Below are positions 25,226 to 32,443 of a stretch of DNA of 64,000 bases, in pieces. Position 1 is the stretch's first letter, and every line of letters begins with the position of its first letter. Location of the stretch: assembly GCF_000425065.1 (NCBI RefSeq), contig NZ_AULB01000003.1, positions 1 through 64,000 of the forward strand, read 5' to 3'. The notes under the pieces were generated by a model that made no database searches, was not told where the DNA came from, and saw only the letters and a program-made list of their open reading frames with translations. The translations under genes and the position numbers were made by a program. Source of the DNA: Actinomadura rifamycini DSM 43936. GTDB lineage: Bacteria; Actinomycetota; Actinomycetes; Streptosporangiales; Streptosporangiaceae.

Positions 25226-26608
25226 TCAGGCGCTCCCTTCGCCGGACGGGCCGAGTCCGAGGACGAACCGGTCGGGGAACACGCCGCGGTCGCGCACGAC
25301 GTCGCCGTCCGGCGGCGGCAGGAGCCGGACGTCCCGGCGCAGCAGGCGGCGCGCGACCTCGCCGACCACCGCGGCGCCGGGGTGGACGCCGAGGCACGCG
25401 TGCGGGCCGTGCCCGAAGTGCAGGTAGACGTCGGCGGGGCGGCCGGGGCGGTAGTCGTCCGGGTCGGGGACGGCGTCGCCGTCGAACATCGCGGACGCCG
25501 CGGCGGCGAGGACGAGCGTGCCGGCGGGGACGGTCGCGGCGTGCGGGGTGCCGGCGGCGAGCACGTGGTCGCGCTCGCAGAACCGCGTGATGACCTTGAG
25601 GAACGGGTCGAAGCGCAGCGCCTCCCAGACGTGGCCGTCGAACCGGGCGGGGTCGGGGCCGCGGGCGGCCGCCGCGGCGCGGGCGTGCGCGTCCGGCCGG
25701 GACAGCAGCTCGCGGACGAGGTGGACCAGGGAGCCGGACGCGTTCTCGACGAAGCCGAGCATGAGCGCCGCGACGTTGATCAGGACGCGTTCGTCGTCGA
25801 CGCCGGCGCGGGCGGGGAGCGGCGTGCGGAGCAGGCGGTCGAAGACGTCCGCGGGCGCGTCGTCGCGGTGCCCCGGGGCGGCGCGGCGTTCGGCGAGGCG
25901 CTCGCGCAGGTGGTCCATCATGGCGCGGCCGGCGGCGGCGGACCCGGCGCGGACGGCGGGGTCGCCCGCCGGGTTCGCGGTGACGTCGGCGATCACGGCC
26001 CGGGACCAGCGGGAGAGGGTCGCCTCGTCGGGGCCCGCGAAGCCGAAGTACTCGGCGCAGACCGCGAGCGCGACGCGGCGGAACAGGCCGCCGACCGCCT
26101 CGATGCGGCCGTGCGGCTCGGCGGCGTCGAGGGCCGCGTCGGCGGCCCGGCCCGCGAGCGCCCGCACCGCCGGGACGTCCTCGGGCGGCAGCATGATCTG
26201 CATGAGGCCCCGCTCCCGCCAGTTCAGCGGCGTGGCGTCGCGGGAGAGGACGACCGGGCCGCCGAGGGCGCCCTCGAGCCGGTCGGTGTAGGCGGCGACG
26301 GTGAACACCTCCCAGCGGGACAGCACCTCGCGGACGTCCGGGGCGCGGGTGACGAGCGCCAGGCCGGGCGCGAGCAGGACGGGGCGCCGGGCGCGGAGTT
26401 CGGCGAAGAGGGGGCGCCAGTCGGTGCGGAGCCAGCCGGTGAGGAGCGCCGGGGCCGCCGCGGGGTCGCGGCGGACGGCCGCGTCGTACTGCCGCAGGTA
26501 ACCCTCGGTGGTCGTCTGCTGGGACCGTTGCATGCGGCGGACCTCTTGTTCGGTCGGTTCCTGCGGCGGCGGGAGGGGGTTTCCGGCGCCCTGATCACGT
26601 GCGATCAC
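25226..26608 (-). CDS. Cytochrome P450 with Asn in place of the I-helix Thr (putative hydroperoxide isomerase)
   Basis: About 460 residues. The haem loop HFGHGPHACLG (Cys ligand) and the K-helix EALR (EXXR) are intact. The I-helix reads MLGFVENASGSL rather than the (A/G)Gx(D/E)T(T/S) motif, so the oxygen-activating Thr is replaced by Asn. P450s that rearrange peroxides without NADPH (prostacyclin synthase, CYP74, the P450 half of fungal Ppo enzymes) show such changes. With the adjacent COX-like gene this suggests a hydroperoxide isomerase. GTG 26608 gives the longest form. ATG 26533, with AGAGG upstream, gives 435 residues and suits the promoter at 26622-26650 better. Confidence 0.87.
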   Translation of the reverse strand: MIARDQGAGNPLPPPQEPTEQEVRRMQRSQQTTTEGYLRQYDAAVRRDPAAAPALLTGWLRTDWRPLFAELRARRPVLLAPGLALVTRAPDVREVLSRWEVFTVAAYTDRLEGALGGPVVLSRDATPLNWRERGLMQIMLPPEDVPAVRALAGRAADAALDAAEPHGRIEAVGGLFRRVALAVCAEYFGFAGPDEATLSRWSRAVIADVTANPAGDPAVRAGSAAAGRAMMDHLRERLAERRAAPGHRDDAPADVFDRLLRTPLPARAGVDDERVLINVAALMLGFVENASGSLVHLVRELLSRPDAHARAAAAARGPDPARFDGHVWEALRFDPFLKVITRFCERDHVLAAGTPHAATVPAGTLVLAAAASAMFDGDAVPDPDDYRPGRPADVYLHFGHGPHACLGVHPGAAVVGEVARRLLRRDVRLLPPPDGDVVRDRGVFPDRFVLGLGPSGEGSA

Positions 26609-26621
26609 ACGTCGTGGCGGG

Positions 26622-26650
26622 AGATTAGCGGCACGTGACGATGATCACAA
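26622..26650 (-). promoter_or_regulatory. Sigma-70-type promoter of the P450/COX-like/lipase operon
   Basis: On the minus strand TTGTGA (complement of 26645-26650) is followed after 17 bp by TAATCT (complement of 26622-26627). Transcription would begin near 26615, only about 7 nt before GTG 26608 and about 80 nt before the alternative ATG 26533. The surrounding bases contain repeated GATCAC/GTGATG words that could be an operator shared with the divergent desaturase promoter. Confidence 0.55.
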
Positions 26651-26685
26651 TGCGTGATGACGAAAAGCCAGGACATGACGACCGT

Positions 26686-26715
26686 TTGTGACGTCTTCAT
26701 TACTCTTCGGATACT
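26686..26715 (+). promoter_or_regulatory. Sigma-70-type promoter of the desaturase gene
   Basis: TTGTGA at 26686-26691 is followed after 18 bp by GATACT at 26710-26715. The -35 hexamer is identical to that of the divergent operon promoter, with which it sits back to back. This hints at co-regulation of the desaturase and the oxygenase/P450 operon. Confidence 0.5.
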
Positions 26716-26738
26716 GTCAGCGGTGTCCGGCGCCTCCT

Positions 26739-26772
26739 TCAATGGGCAGCGTCCGTCAATGGGCGGCGTCCG
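26739..26772 (+). repeat. 17-bp tandem repeat in the desaturase leader
   Basis: Two head-to-tail copies (26739-26755 and 26756-26772) of a 17-bp unit beginning TCAATGGGC, with one mismatch (A/G). They lie between the predicted promoter and the ribosome site GAGGGG (26783-26788). This could be an operator or a leader duplication. Confidence 0.7.
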
Positions 26773-26793
26773 CCGGACCGACGAGGGGAACCG

Positions 26794-27834
26794 ATGCCCG
26801 GATCCGCACCCGCCGCCGAGACCGTGGCGATCTCGCCGGCCCGGCGCGCCGCGTACCTGGTCGTGCTCGTCGCGCTCCCGCCGCTGGCCCTGGCCGCGGG
26901 CGTCGCCGTCGCCTGGGGGCGGGGCATCGGCCCGCGCGACGCGGTGATCGCCCTCGCCATGTACGTGATCAGCATCTACGGCATCGGCGTGGGCTACCAC
27001 CGGCTGTTCACGCACCGGTCGTTCAAGTGCCGGCGCCCGCTGCGGATCGGCCTGGCGCTGGCGGGCGGGCTGGCCGTGGAGGGCCCGGTCAGCCTGTGGG
27101 CGGCCGAGCACCGGCGGCACCACAAGTACGCCGACCGGCCCGGCGACCCGCACTCGCCGTGGGCCTACGGCGAGACGGCCCGCGGCCTCGCGCGGGGGCT
27201 GCTGCACGCGCAGGCCGGCTGGTTCTTCACCGCGCGCCGCAGGTCCGACCGGCGGCACTGGGCGCCCGACCTGCTCGCCGACCCCGACGTCCGCCGGCTG
27301 GACGCCGCCTACCCCGCGGTGGTCGCCCTGTCCTTCCTGCTCCCCGCCGCGGCCGGGGGCCTGTGGTCGTGGTCGTGGGCGGGCATGTGGACGGCGCTGT
27401 TCTGGGGCGGCCTGGTGCGGTACGCGGTCGTCCACCACGTGACCTGGTCGGTGAACTCGCTCGCGCACGCCTTCGGCGACCGCGACTTCCGCACCCGCGA
27501 CCGGTCGACGAACCTGCCGCTGGTCGCGTACCTGACGCTCGGCGAGGGCTGGCACAACTGGCACCACGCCGACCCGACGAGCGCCCGGCACGGGGTGCTC
27601 AAGGGGCATCTCGACCCGAGCGCCCGGCTGATCCGGCTGTTCGAGCAGGCCGGCTGGGCCTACGACGTCCGCTGGCCCGACCCGTCCCGGGTCGCCGCCC
27701 GGCGCGCGTCCGCCGAGCCGTCCGAGCCGTCCGAGCCGTCCGAGCCGTCCGAGCCGTCGGAGCCGTCCGAGCCGTCCGAGCCGTCGGAGCCGTCCGAGCC
27801 GTCCGAGCCGTCGGAGCCGTCCGGCGTTCCCTGA
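26794..27834 (+). CDS. Membrane acyl-CoA (delta-9 type) fatty acid desaturase
   Basis: 346 residues with the three histidine boxes of membrane di-iron desaturases: HRLFTH (69-74), EHRRHH (105-110) and GWHNWHH (252-258). The short gap between boxes 1 and 2 is typical of stearoyl-CoA-type enzymes. Membrane helices lie at about 20-40, 50-65, 85-100, 170-190 and 195-215. It would introduce a double bond into a saturated acyl chain. It is divergent from the COX-like/P450 operon and may supply its unsaturated substrate. The C-terminus ends in 11 Ser-Glu-Pro repeats (from 27721) that lie antisense to the tail of the next P450 gene. The ATG is supported by GAGGGG at 26783-26788. Confidence 0.9.
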   Translation: MPGSAPAAETVAISPARRAAYLVVLVALPPLALAAGVAVAWGRGIGPRDAVIALAMYVISIYGIGVGYHRLFTHRSFKCRRPLRIGLALAGGLAVEGPVSLWAAEHRRHHKYADRPGDPHSPWAYGETARGLARGLLHAQAGWFFTARRRSDRRHWAPDLLADPDVRRLDAAYPAVVALSFLLPAAAGGLWSWSWAGMWTALFWGGLVRYAVVHHVTWSVNSLAHAFGDRDFRTRDRSTNLPLVAYLTLGEGWHNWHHADPTSARHGVLKGHLDPSARLIRLFEQAGWAYDVRWPDPSRVAARRASAEPSEPSEPSEPSEPSEPSEPSEPSEPSEPSEPSEPSGVP

Positions 27835-29084
27835 GGGCGGCCGGCGGGGTCGGGCCCGGCGACCGGATGCCTGCCCGGAGGTCCCCCCGGGTCGGCGTGG
27901 GTGAAGGTGACCGGGAGCCGGACCGGGCAGCGCGTCCACGGGGACGGCTCGTACTCGAGGTCGGCCGGGTCGATGGCGAGCCGGACGCCGCGCAGCGCGT
28001 GCAGGACGGTCGCGACGGCCGTACGGGCGATGGTGCGGGCCGGGTCGCGGGCGGGGCACGCGTGCGGGCCGGCGCTCCAGGCGAAGTGCGCGCGGTTGCC
28101 GCGCTGCCAGAACCGGGCCCCGGCGTGCGCGCGGACGTCGTGCGCGACGGCGGCGAGGCCGAGGACGAGGGCGTCGCCGCGGGCGATGGCGCGGCCGCCC
28201 AGCTCGGTGTCGCGCAGCGCGAACCGGGCCGGCATGTTGATCATCGGGGGCGCGACGGCGAGGACCTCGTCGAGGGCGTCGTCGATGCCGAGCCGCCCGC
28301 CGCGGACCCGTCCGGCGAACCGGGGGTCGGTCAGCATGAGCCGGAGCGTCTGCGCGATCCAGCTCATCGTCGTGTGGTTCCCGGCGGACACGAGGACGGC
28401 GACCGACCGCAGCGCCTCGGCTTCGCCGCGCAGGCCGGGGTGCGCGAGGAGCAGCGACGCGACGTCGTCGGCGGGCCGCGCGCGGCGGGCGGCGAGGAGC
28501 CCGCCGAGCAGGGCCTCCAGGCGGCGGTCGCCGTCCCGGGCGTCCTCCCCGGAGCCGCCGGAGAGGGCCCGCACGGCGTCCCGCAGCTCGCGGCTCTGCC
28601 GGGGGTCGAAGCCGATGAGGCCGCCGAGGGCCAGCAGCGGGACGGTCGCGGCGTACTCGGCGACGAGGTCAGCGGAGCCGCGGTCGGCGAACGCGCCGAT
28701 GAGGCCGCGGCACAGGTACTCGACGGTGCGGCGCAGCCGGCGGTGGTCGACGGCGGCGATCGCGTCCTCGACGGGGCGGCGCAGCCGGCGGTGCTCCTCG
28801 CCGTCGTGGCCGGTGACGTTGTCGCGGAAGAACATCATCGGGCCGAGGGGCGAGTCGGGCCGGACGGCGCCGTCCCGGAAGGCGCGCCAGTCGCGGCCGT
28901 CCCGCGAGTACAGCCGCGGCGACCCGGTGACCGTCTTCAGCTCCTCGTAGCCCATCACGAGCCAGGCGTGCACGCCCGGTTCGAGCTCGACCGGGGCGAC
29001 GGGGCCGTGGTCGCGCCAGAGCCGGTCGAACACCGGCCCCGTGTCGGGGCAGGTGGTGGTGGCCGCCAGCGGCAGGGGGTTCAC
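27660..29084 (-). CDS. cvnE: Cvn-operon cytochrome P450 lacking EXXR (CYP157-like)
   Basis: 474 residues from GTG 29084, overlapping the GTPase stop by four bases. The haem-binding Cys is present (WSAGPHACPAR), but the K-helix reads DEVLAVAPP, so the arginine of EXXR is missing. The I-helix is AGNHTT, with His where Asp/Glu is usual. CYP157 members found in actinomycete conservons are known to lack EXXR, so this is probably one of them and may not be an ordinary monooxygenase. A tail of about 75 residues includes 11 Gly-Ser-Asp repeats and runs 175 bp antisense into the desaturase gene. A role with the GTPase module is inferred from position. Confidence 0.85.
   Translation of the reverse strand: MNPLPLAATTTCPDTGPVFDRLWRDHGPVAPVELEPGVHAWLVMGYEELKTVTGSPRLYSRDGRDWRAFRDGAVRPDSPLGPMMFFRDNVTGHDGEEHRRLRRPVEDAIAAVDHRRLRRTVEYLCRGLIGAFADRGSADLVAEYAATVPLLALGGLIGFDPRQSRELRDAVRALSGGSGEDARDGDRRLEALLGGLLAARRARPADDVASLLLAHPGLRGEAEALRSVAVLVSAGNHTTMSWIAQTLRLMLTDPRFAGRVRGGRLGIDDALDEVLAVAPPMINMPARFALRDTELGGRAIARGDALVLGLAAVAHDVRAHAGARFWQRGNRAHFAWSAGPHACPARDPARTIARTAVATVLHALRGVRLAIDPADLEYEPSPWTRCPVRLPVTFTHADPGGPPGRHPVAGPDPAGRPQGTPDGSDGSDGSDGSDGSDGSDGSDGSDGSDGSDGSDGSADARRAATRDGSGQRTS
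27721..27819 (+). repeat. 11-copy 9-bp tandem repeat coding on both strands
   Basis: Eleven exact-length copies of TC(C/G)GAGCCG. From the third copy the variants follow a C, C, G order three times, so the last 81 bp are three copies of a 27-bp higher-order unit. On the plus strand it encodes Ser-Glu-Pro repeats of the desaturase, and on the minus strand Gly-Ser-Asp repeats of the P450. Slippage would change both proteins in frame. Confidence 0.95.
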
Positions 29085-29722
29085 GGGGCGGGCTCCCGGA
29101 CGGTGAGGGCGTGCTCGGCGAGCGCGACGAGGGCCGCGACGGACGAGTCGCGGTCGAGGGCGTTGCAGTCGACGATCGGGGTGTGCGGCAGCAGGTCGAG
29201 GGCGCCGCGGAGCCGGTCGTGGGGGTGCGGCGGGGTGTCGGGGAAGTGGTTGACGGCGACCGCGAACGGCGCGGCGACGTGCGTCTCCACCTGGTCGAGG
29301 ACGTCGAAGCCGCCGGCGAGCCGCCGCGAGTCGACGATCACCAGGACCCCGACGGCGCCCTCGGCGAGCCCGGCCCACATGTCCCAGAAGCGGCGCTGGC
29401 CGGGCGTCCCGAACAGGTAGAGGGCGAGAGACGGGTTCAGGGTGATGCGCCCGAAGTCCATCGCGACGGTCGTGGACGTCTTGCCGGGGAGCCGCGCGAG
29501 GTCGTCCACGCCGGTGCTGGCCTCGGTGATGGGCTCTTCGGTGCGCAGCGGGCGGATCTCGCTGACCGAGCCGATGAACGACGTCTTGCCGACGCCGAAG
29601 TCGCCGACGACGAGGATCTTGGCCGTCCGGGCGACGGTGTCGGCGACGTACGGCCCCGGCGGACCGGGCGCGGCGGGCGGGGCGGGCGGATCAGAGGGAG
29701 CGTCAGAGGGCGCGGAGCCCAT
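29081..29722 (-). CDS. cvnD: Cvn-type small GTPase (CvnD)
   Basis: 213 residues. After a Pro/Ala-rich N-terminus, GDFGVGKTS (about 40-48) is the P-loop and LFGTPGQRRF the switch II region. AVNHF takes the place of the G4 motif, as is usual in the MglA/CvnD group. It is expected to cycle between GTP and GDP under control of the roadblock protein encoded two genes upstream. It overlaps the DUF742 gene by about 20 bp and the P450 gene by 4 bp, so the five genes form one translationally coupled operon. In streptomycetes such operons tune development and antibiotic production. Confidence 0.93.
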   Translation of the reverse strand: MGSAPSDAPSDPPAPPAAPGPPGPYVADTVARTAKILVVGDFGVGKTSFIGSVSEIRPLRTEEPITEASTGVDDLARLPGKTSTTVAMDFGRITLNPSLALYLFGTPGQRRFWDMWAGLAEGAVGVLVIVDSRRLAGGFDVLDQVETHVAAPFAVAVNHFPDTPPHPHDRLRGALDLLPHTPIVDCNALDRDSSVAALVALAEHALTVREPAP

Positions 29723-30071
29723 CGAGCACCTCCTTCAGCAGGTCGATTCCGGGTTCGGTGTGGCCGCCGGCGAGGGTCTCCAGGCGGCCGGCCGCGACGA
29801 GGTCGCCGACCAGCACCCGGACGGCGCTGACCGGCAGCTCCAGGTGCGCGGCGGCCTCGGCCACCGACAGGACGCCGCCGGCGCAGAGCCGCAGCAGCGC
29901 GCGGAGCTGCGGCGGGGCGTCCGCCGGGAGCGGTTCGGCGGCCCCGGCGGGCGGCGGGACCGCCTTCAGCAGCGTGTCGACCCCCACCCGGGCCCCCGGG
30001 CCGGCGGCGCGGCCGCCGGTGACCACGTAGGCCCGCAGCGGCGTGTCGCGGTACTCGCCGGGGCCGGACAA
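29703..30071 (-). CDS. cvnC: DUF742 protein (CvnC)
   Basis: 122 residues, DUF742 family. The N-terminal RAYVVTGGRA leads to a winged-helix-like region (LLRLCAGGVLSVAEAAAHLELPVSAVRVLVGDLVAAG). The predicted TTG start at 30069-30071 abuts the stop of the roadblock gene. The family always occurs in Cvn operons and is thought to connect the sensor module to the GTPase; its biochemical activity is not known. Confidence 0.92.
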   Translation of the reverse strand: MSGPGEYRDTPLRAYVVTGGRAAGPGARVGVDTLLKAVPPPAGAAEPLPADAPPQLRALLRLCAGGVLSVAEAAAHLELPVSAVRVLVGDLVAAGRLETLAGGHTEPGIDLLKEVLDGLRAL

Positions 30072-30072
30072 G

Positions 30073-30462
30073 TCAGCCGCTCCCCCGCGCGGGCGTGGCG
30101 AGCTGCTCGCCGAGCTTCAGCACGGTCGCCTGCATCTCCTGCGCGACCAGCGCCGCGTTGATCACCGGGCCGGTGACGACGGCGAGGCACGAGCGGGCGG
30201 CGGCGCTGCGGACGAACAGGTAGCCGCCCTCGTGCCCGACCATGAGCTGGTGCAGGGCCTTGGCGCCGGTGCCGAACTCCCCGGCCTGGTCGCGGGCGAG
30301 GGACAGCAGCCCGCTGCACCGTGCGGCGAGCCGGTCGGCCTCGTCCCGTCCGGTGTCGGCGGAGCGCGCCTTGAGCAGGCCGTCCACGGTGCACACGATG
30401 GCGTGCCGGACGCCCTGGACGCGGGCGAGCCGCGCCACCACCCAGTCCTGGTCAGCCGTCAT
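30073..30462 (-). CDS. cvnB: Roadblock/LC7 protein (CvnB)
   Basis: 129 residues, a single Roadblock/LC7 domain (WVVARLARVQGVRHAIVCTV, then VTGPVINAAL). It is the likely regulator (GAP-like) of the CvnD GTPase by analogy with MglB. The ATG at 30462 has AGGAGG seven bases upstream and overlaps the CvnA stop. Confidence 0.93.
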   Translation of the reverse strand: MTADQDWVVARLARVQGVRHAIVCTVDGLLKARSADTGRDEADRLAARCSGLLSLARDQAGEFGTGAKALHQLMVGHEGGYLFVRSAAARSCLAVVTGPVINAALVAQEMQATVLKLGEQLATPARGSG

Positions 30463-31973
30463 CGGTCCTCCTGTCGTCGGTTCGGTGGTGCCCCGGGGGG
30501 CGGGGCGGGCGCGTCCGGCGCGGGGGTGTTCGGCGCGGGTGCGCCGGGCGCGGGGGCGTACGGGATGAGGGCGTCCATCAGCGCCCCGGCCTCCTCGGGC
30601 GTCTCCGGCGGCGGCGCGACCGGCGGCGGGCCGGGCGGCGGCACCGGGCGGAGGGCGGCGCGGTGGCGGCCGCGGCGGGCGACGCGCTGCGGGAGGGCGT
30701 CGCCGGGGCCGGCGGGGCCGCCGTCCCCCGCCGGGTCCGGCGCGGCGGGCGGCTCGGGCCGCGGCGCCGGGGCGTCCATGGCGTCGGGGACGAGGACGAC
30801 GGCCTGCAAGCCGCCGTAGGGCGACTCCCCGAGGCTGACCTTGAAGCCGTGCCTCCGCACGTAGCGGGCGATGACGGCGAAGCCGAGGCGCGGCACCTCG
30901 CCCATCTCGGCGAGGGTGACCTCGCGGGAGCCGTCCAGCAGTTCGCGGGCGAGGGTGAGGCGGGGCTCCTCGAGGCCGGCGCCGTGGTCGTCGACGCGGA
31001 ACACGGCGCCCTGCGCGGCGGCGGTGACGCGGACGGTGACGGGCGCGGCGGTCGGCGACGACTCGGTGGCGTTGGCGAGCAGTTCGGCGAGGACGTGGAT
31101 GACGGCCTCGAGCACGACGGGCCCGACCGCGAGGTCGGGGTCGCCCTCGATGCGGACGCGCTGGAAGTCCTCGATGCGGGCGGCGGCGGACTGCACGACC
31201 TCGGCGAGCCGCATCGGGGTGTCCCACTGCTGGCCCTCCCACGTCCCGGCGGCGACGGCGAGGCCCTGCGCGAGGCGGGCGGACTGCGCGGCGAGGTGGT
31301 CGATGGCCTGGCAGGCGAGGTACACGTCGGCGTGGTCGCTGTGCCGTTCGGCGGTGACGGCGGCCTCGGCCTGGACGCGGTGCATGGCGGACTGGACGCG
31401 CCGGGCGAGCGCGACGGTCGCGAGCTGCTGGGACTCGAGCCGGCCGCGGGCCTCGGCGCGCAGTTCGGCGACGGCTTCGAGGGCGGCGTCCCGGGCGGCG
31501 GCGAGCGCGGCGCCGCCGGAGCCGGCGCCGGGGTCGCCGGCGAGCGGCGGCGGGACGGGCTCGCCGCGCAGCGCGGCGGGCAGCTGCGCGGTCAGCAGGT
31601 GGTCGGCCATCGCGGCGAGGGCGTCGCGCTGCGCGGCGACGCCCGCGACCTGGGCGTGCCGGGCCCGTTCCCGGTCGGTCTCGGCCCGGTCGCGGCGCCG
31701 CAGCTCGTCGTCGCGGCCGCGCAGTTCGGCGGCGTGCGCGGCGGCGTCCCGGGCGGCCGCCGCGCACGCGGCGCGGCAGCGGGCGTGCAGCCGCCACGCG
31801 GCGGCCGCGGCGGCGAGGGCGGCGACGGCGAGCAGGACGGCCAGCCCCCGGTGCAGCGGTCCCGTGCCGCCCCCGGGCAGCAGGGGCGCCGCGACGGCGA
31901 GCACGGCCGCGCCGGCGGCGGGCAGCAGCGCCGCGGGCCCCGGAGCGGACGGGAGCGGGGTTGTGTTCATCAT
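30459..31973 (-). CDS. cvnA: Histidine-kinase-like sensor (CvnA)
   Basis: 504 residues. Two N-terminal hydrophobic segments (about 12-35 and 43-62) anchor it. A helical region of about 220 residues follows, rich in Ala, Arg and Glu, then an HATPase_c domain (about 275-405) with LAELLANATESSP as the N box and VDDHGAGL as the G box. The C-terminal 100 residues are Pro/Ala-rich and disordered. No phosphoacceptor His in a standard H-box is obvious, as is common in CvnA proteins. It is the first gene of the conservon; the stop overlaps the ATG of the roadblock gene. Confidence 0.9.
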   Translation of the reverse strand: MMNTTPLPSAPGPAALLPAAGAAVLAVAAPLLPGGGTGPLHRGLAVLLAVAALAAAAAAWRLHARCRAACAAAARDAAAHAAELRGRDDELRRRDRAETDRERARHAQVAGVAAQRDALAAMADHLLTAQLPAALRGEPVPPPLAGDPGAGSGGAALAAARDAALEAVAELRAEARGRLESQQLATVALARRVQSAMHRVQAEAAVTAERHSDHADVYLACQAIDHLAAQSARLAQGLAVAAGTWEGQQWDTPMRLAEVVQSAAARIEDFQRVRIEGDPDLAVGPVVLEAVIHVLAELLANATESSPTAAPVTVRVTAAAQGAVFRVDDHGAGLEEPRLTLARELLDGSREVTLAEMGEVPRLGFAVIARYVRRHGFKVSLGESPYGGLQAVVLVPDAMDAPAPRPEPPAAPDPAGDGGPAGPGDALPQRVARRGRHRAALRPVPPPGPPPVAPPPETPEEAGALMDALIPYAPAPGAPAPNTPAPDAPAPPPGAPPNRRQEDR

Positions 31974-32443
31974 CGGCTTTCGTGACGGACGAGGTGACGC
32001 GGCGCGCGGCGCGTCCCGCCGGGCGGAGGGGGGTCACTCCGGCGGGACGGGCGGACTCCATTCGGGCGTCCGATAACCGCAATGCGGACGGGACGAATGC
32101 GCGGCCCGGAAAATGGCCGTGTTCCCGTCCGGTGTCGCGTGCGACATTCGGCCTCGAGATTCACGCTGGGGGGATTTTGGACTTCGCAAGCAAAGCGTGA
32201 CGCACCGCGCCGCGTCAAGGCGATCCCGGGCGAACCATCGGTGACGCTCAGGCTTGCCAGAAATGTCCGGGTGACGTCTTGGTCGTCGCCCGGATGCCCC
32301 GGCGGGGCGCGTCGGAGCGTTCCACGGGAAACGCGGGCGGAGAAATGCGCAATCGCGCCCCCGGTGCAATGCGAACGGCTATTCTGCCCCGCCGGTTCGC
32401 CCGCTTGTGCGGCGTGCGTCCGGGATGCGGAAGAATCGGGCGC
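31974..32443. other. 470-bp divergent intergenic region
   Basis: Lies between the Cvn operon and the SARP regulator. I see no gene. It contains an inverted repeat TGACGC/GCGTCA (32198-32203 and 32212-32217) and a TATTCT hexamer at 32380-32385, a possible -10 for the SARP gene without a clear -35. The rest is unremarkable GC-rich sequence. Confidence 0.4.

Noticed and set aside
27721-27819. CRISPR-like or binding-site array
   Set aside because: The units are 9 bp without spacers and are in frame within two genes; a coding microsatellite explains them.
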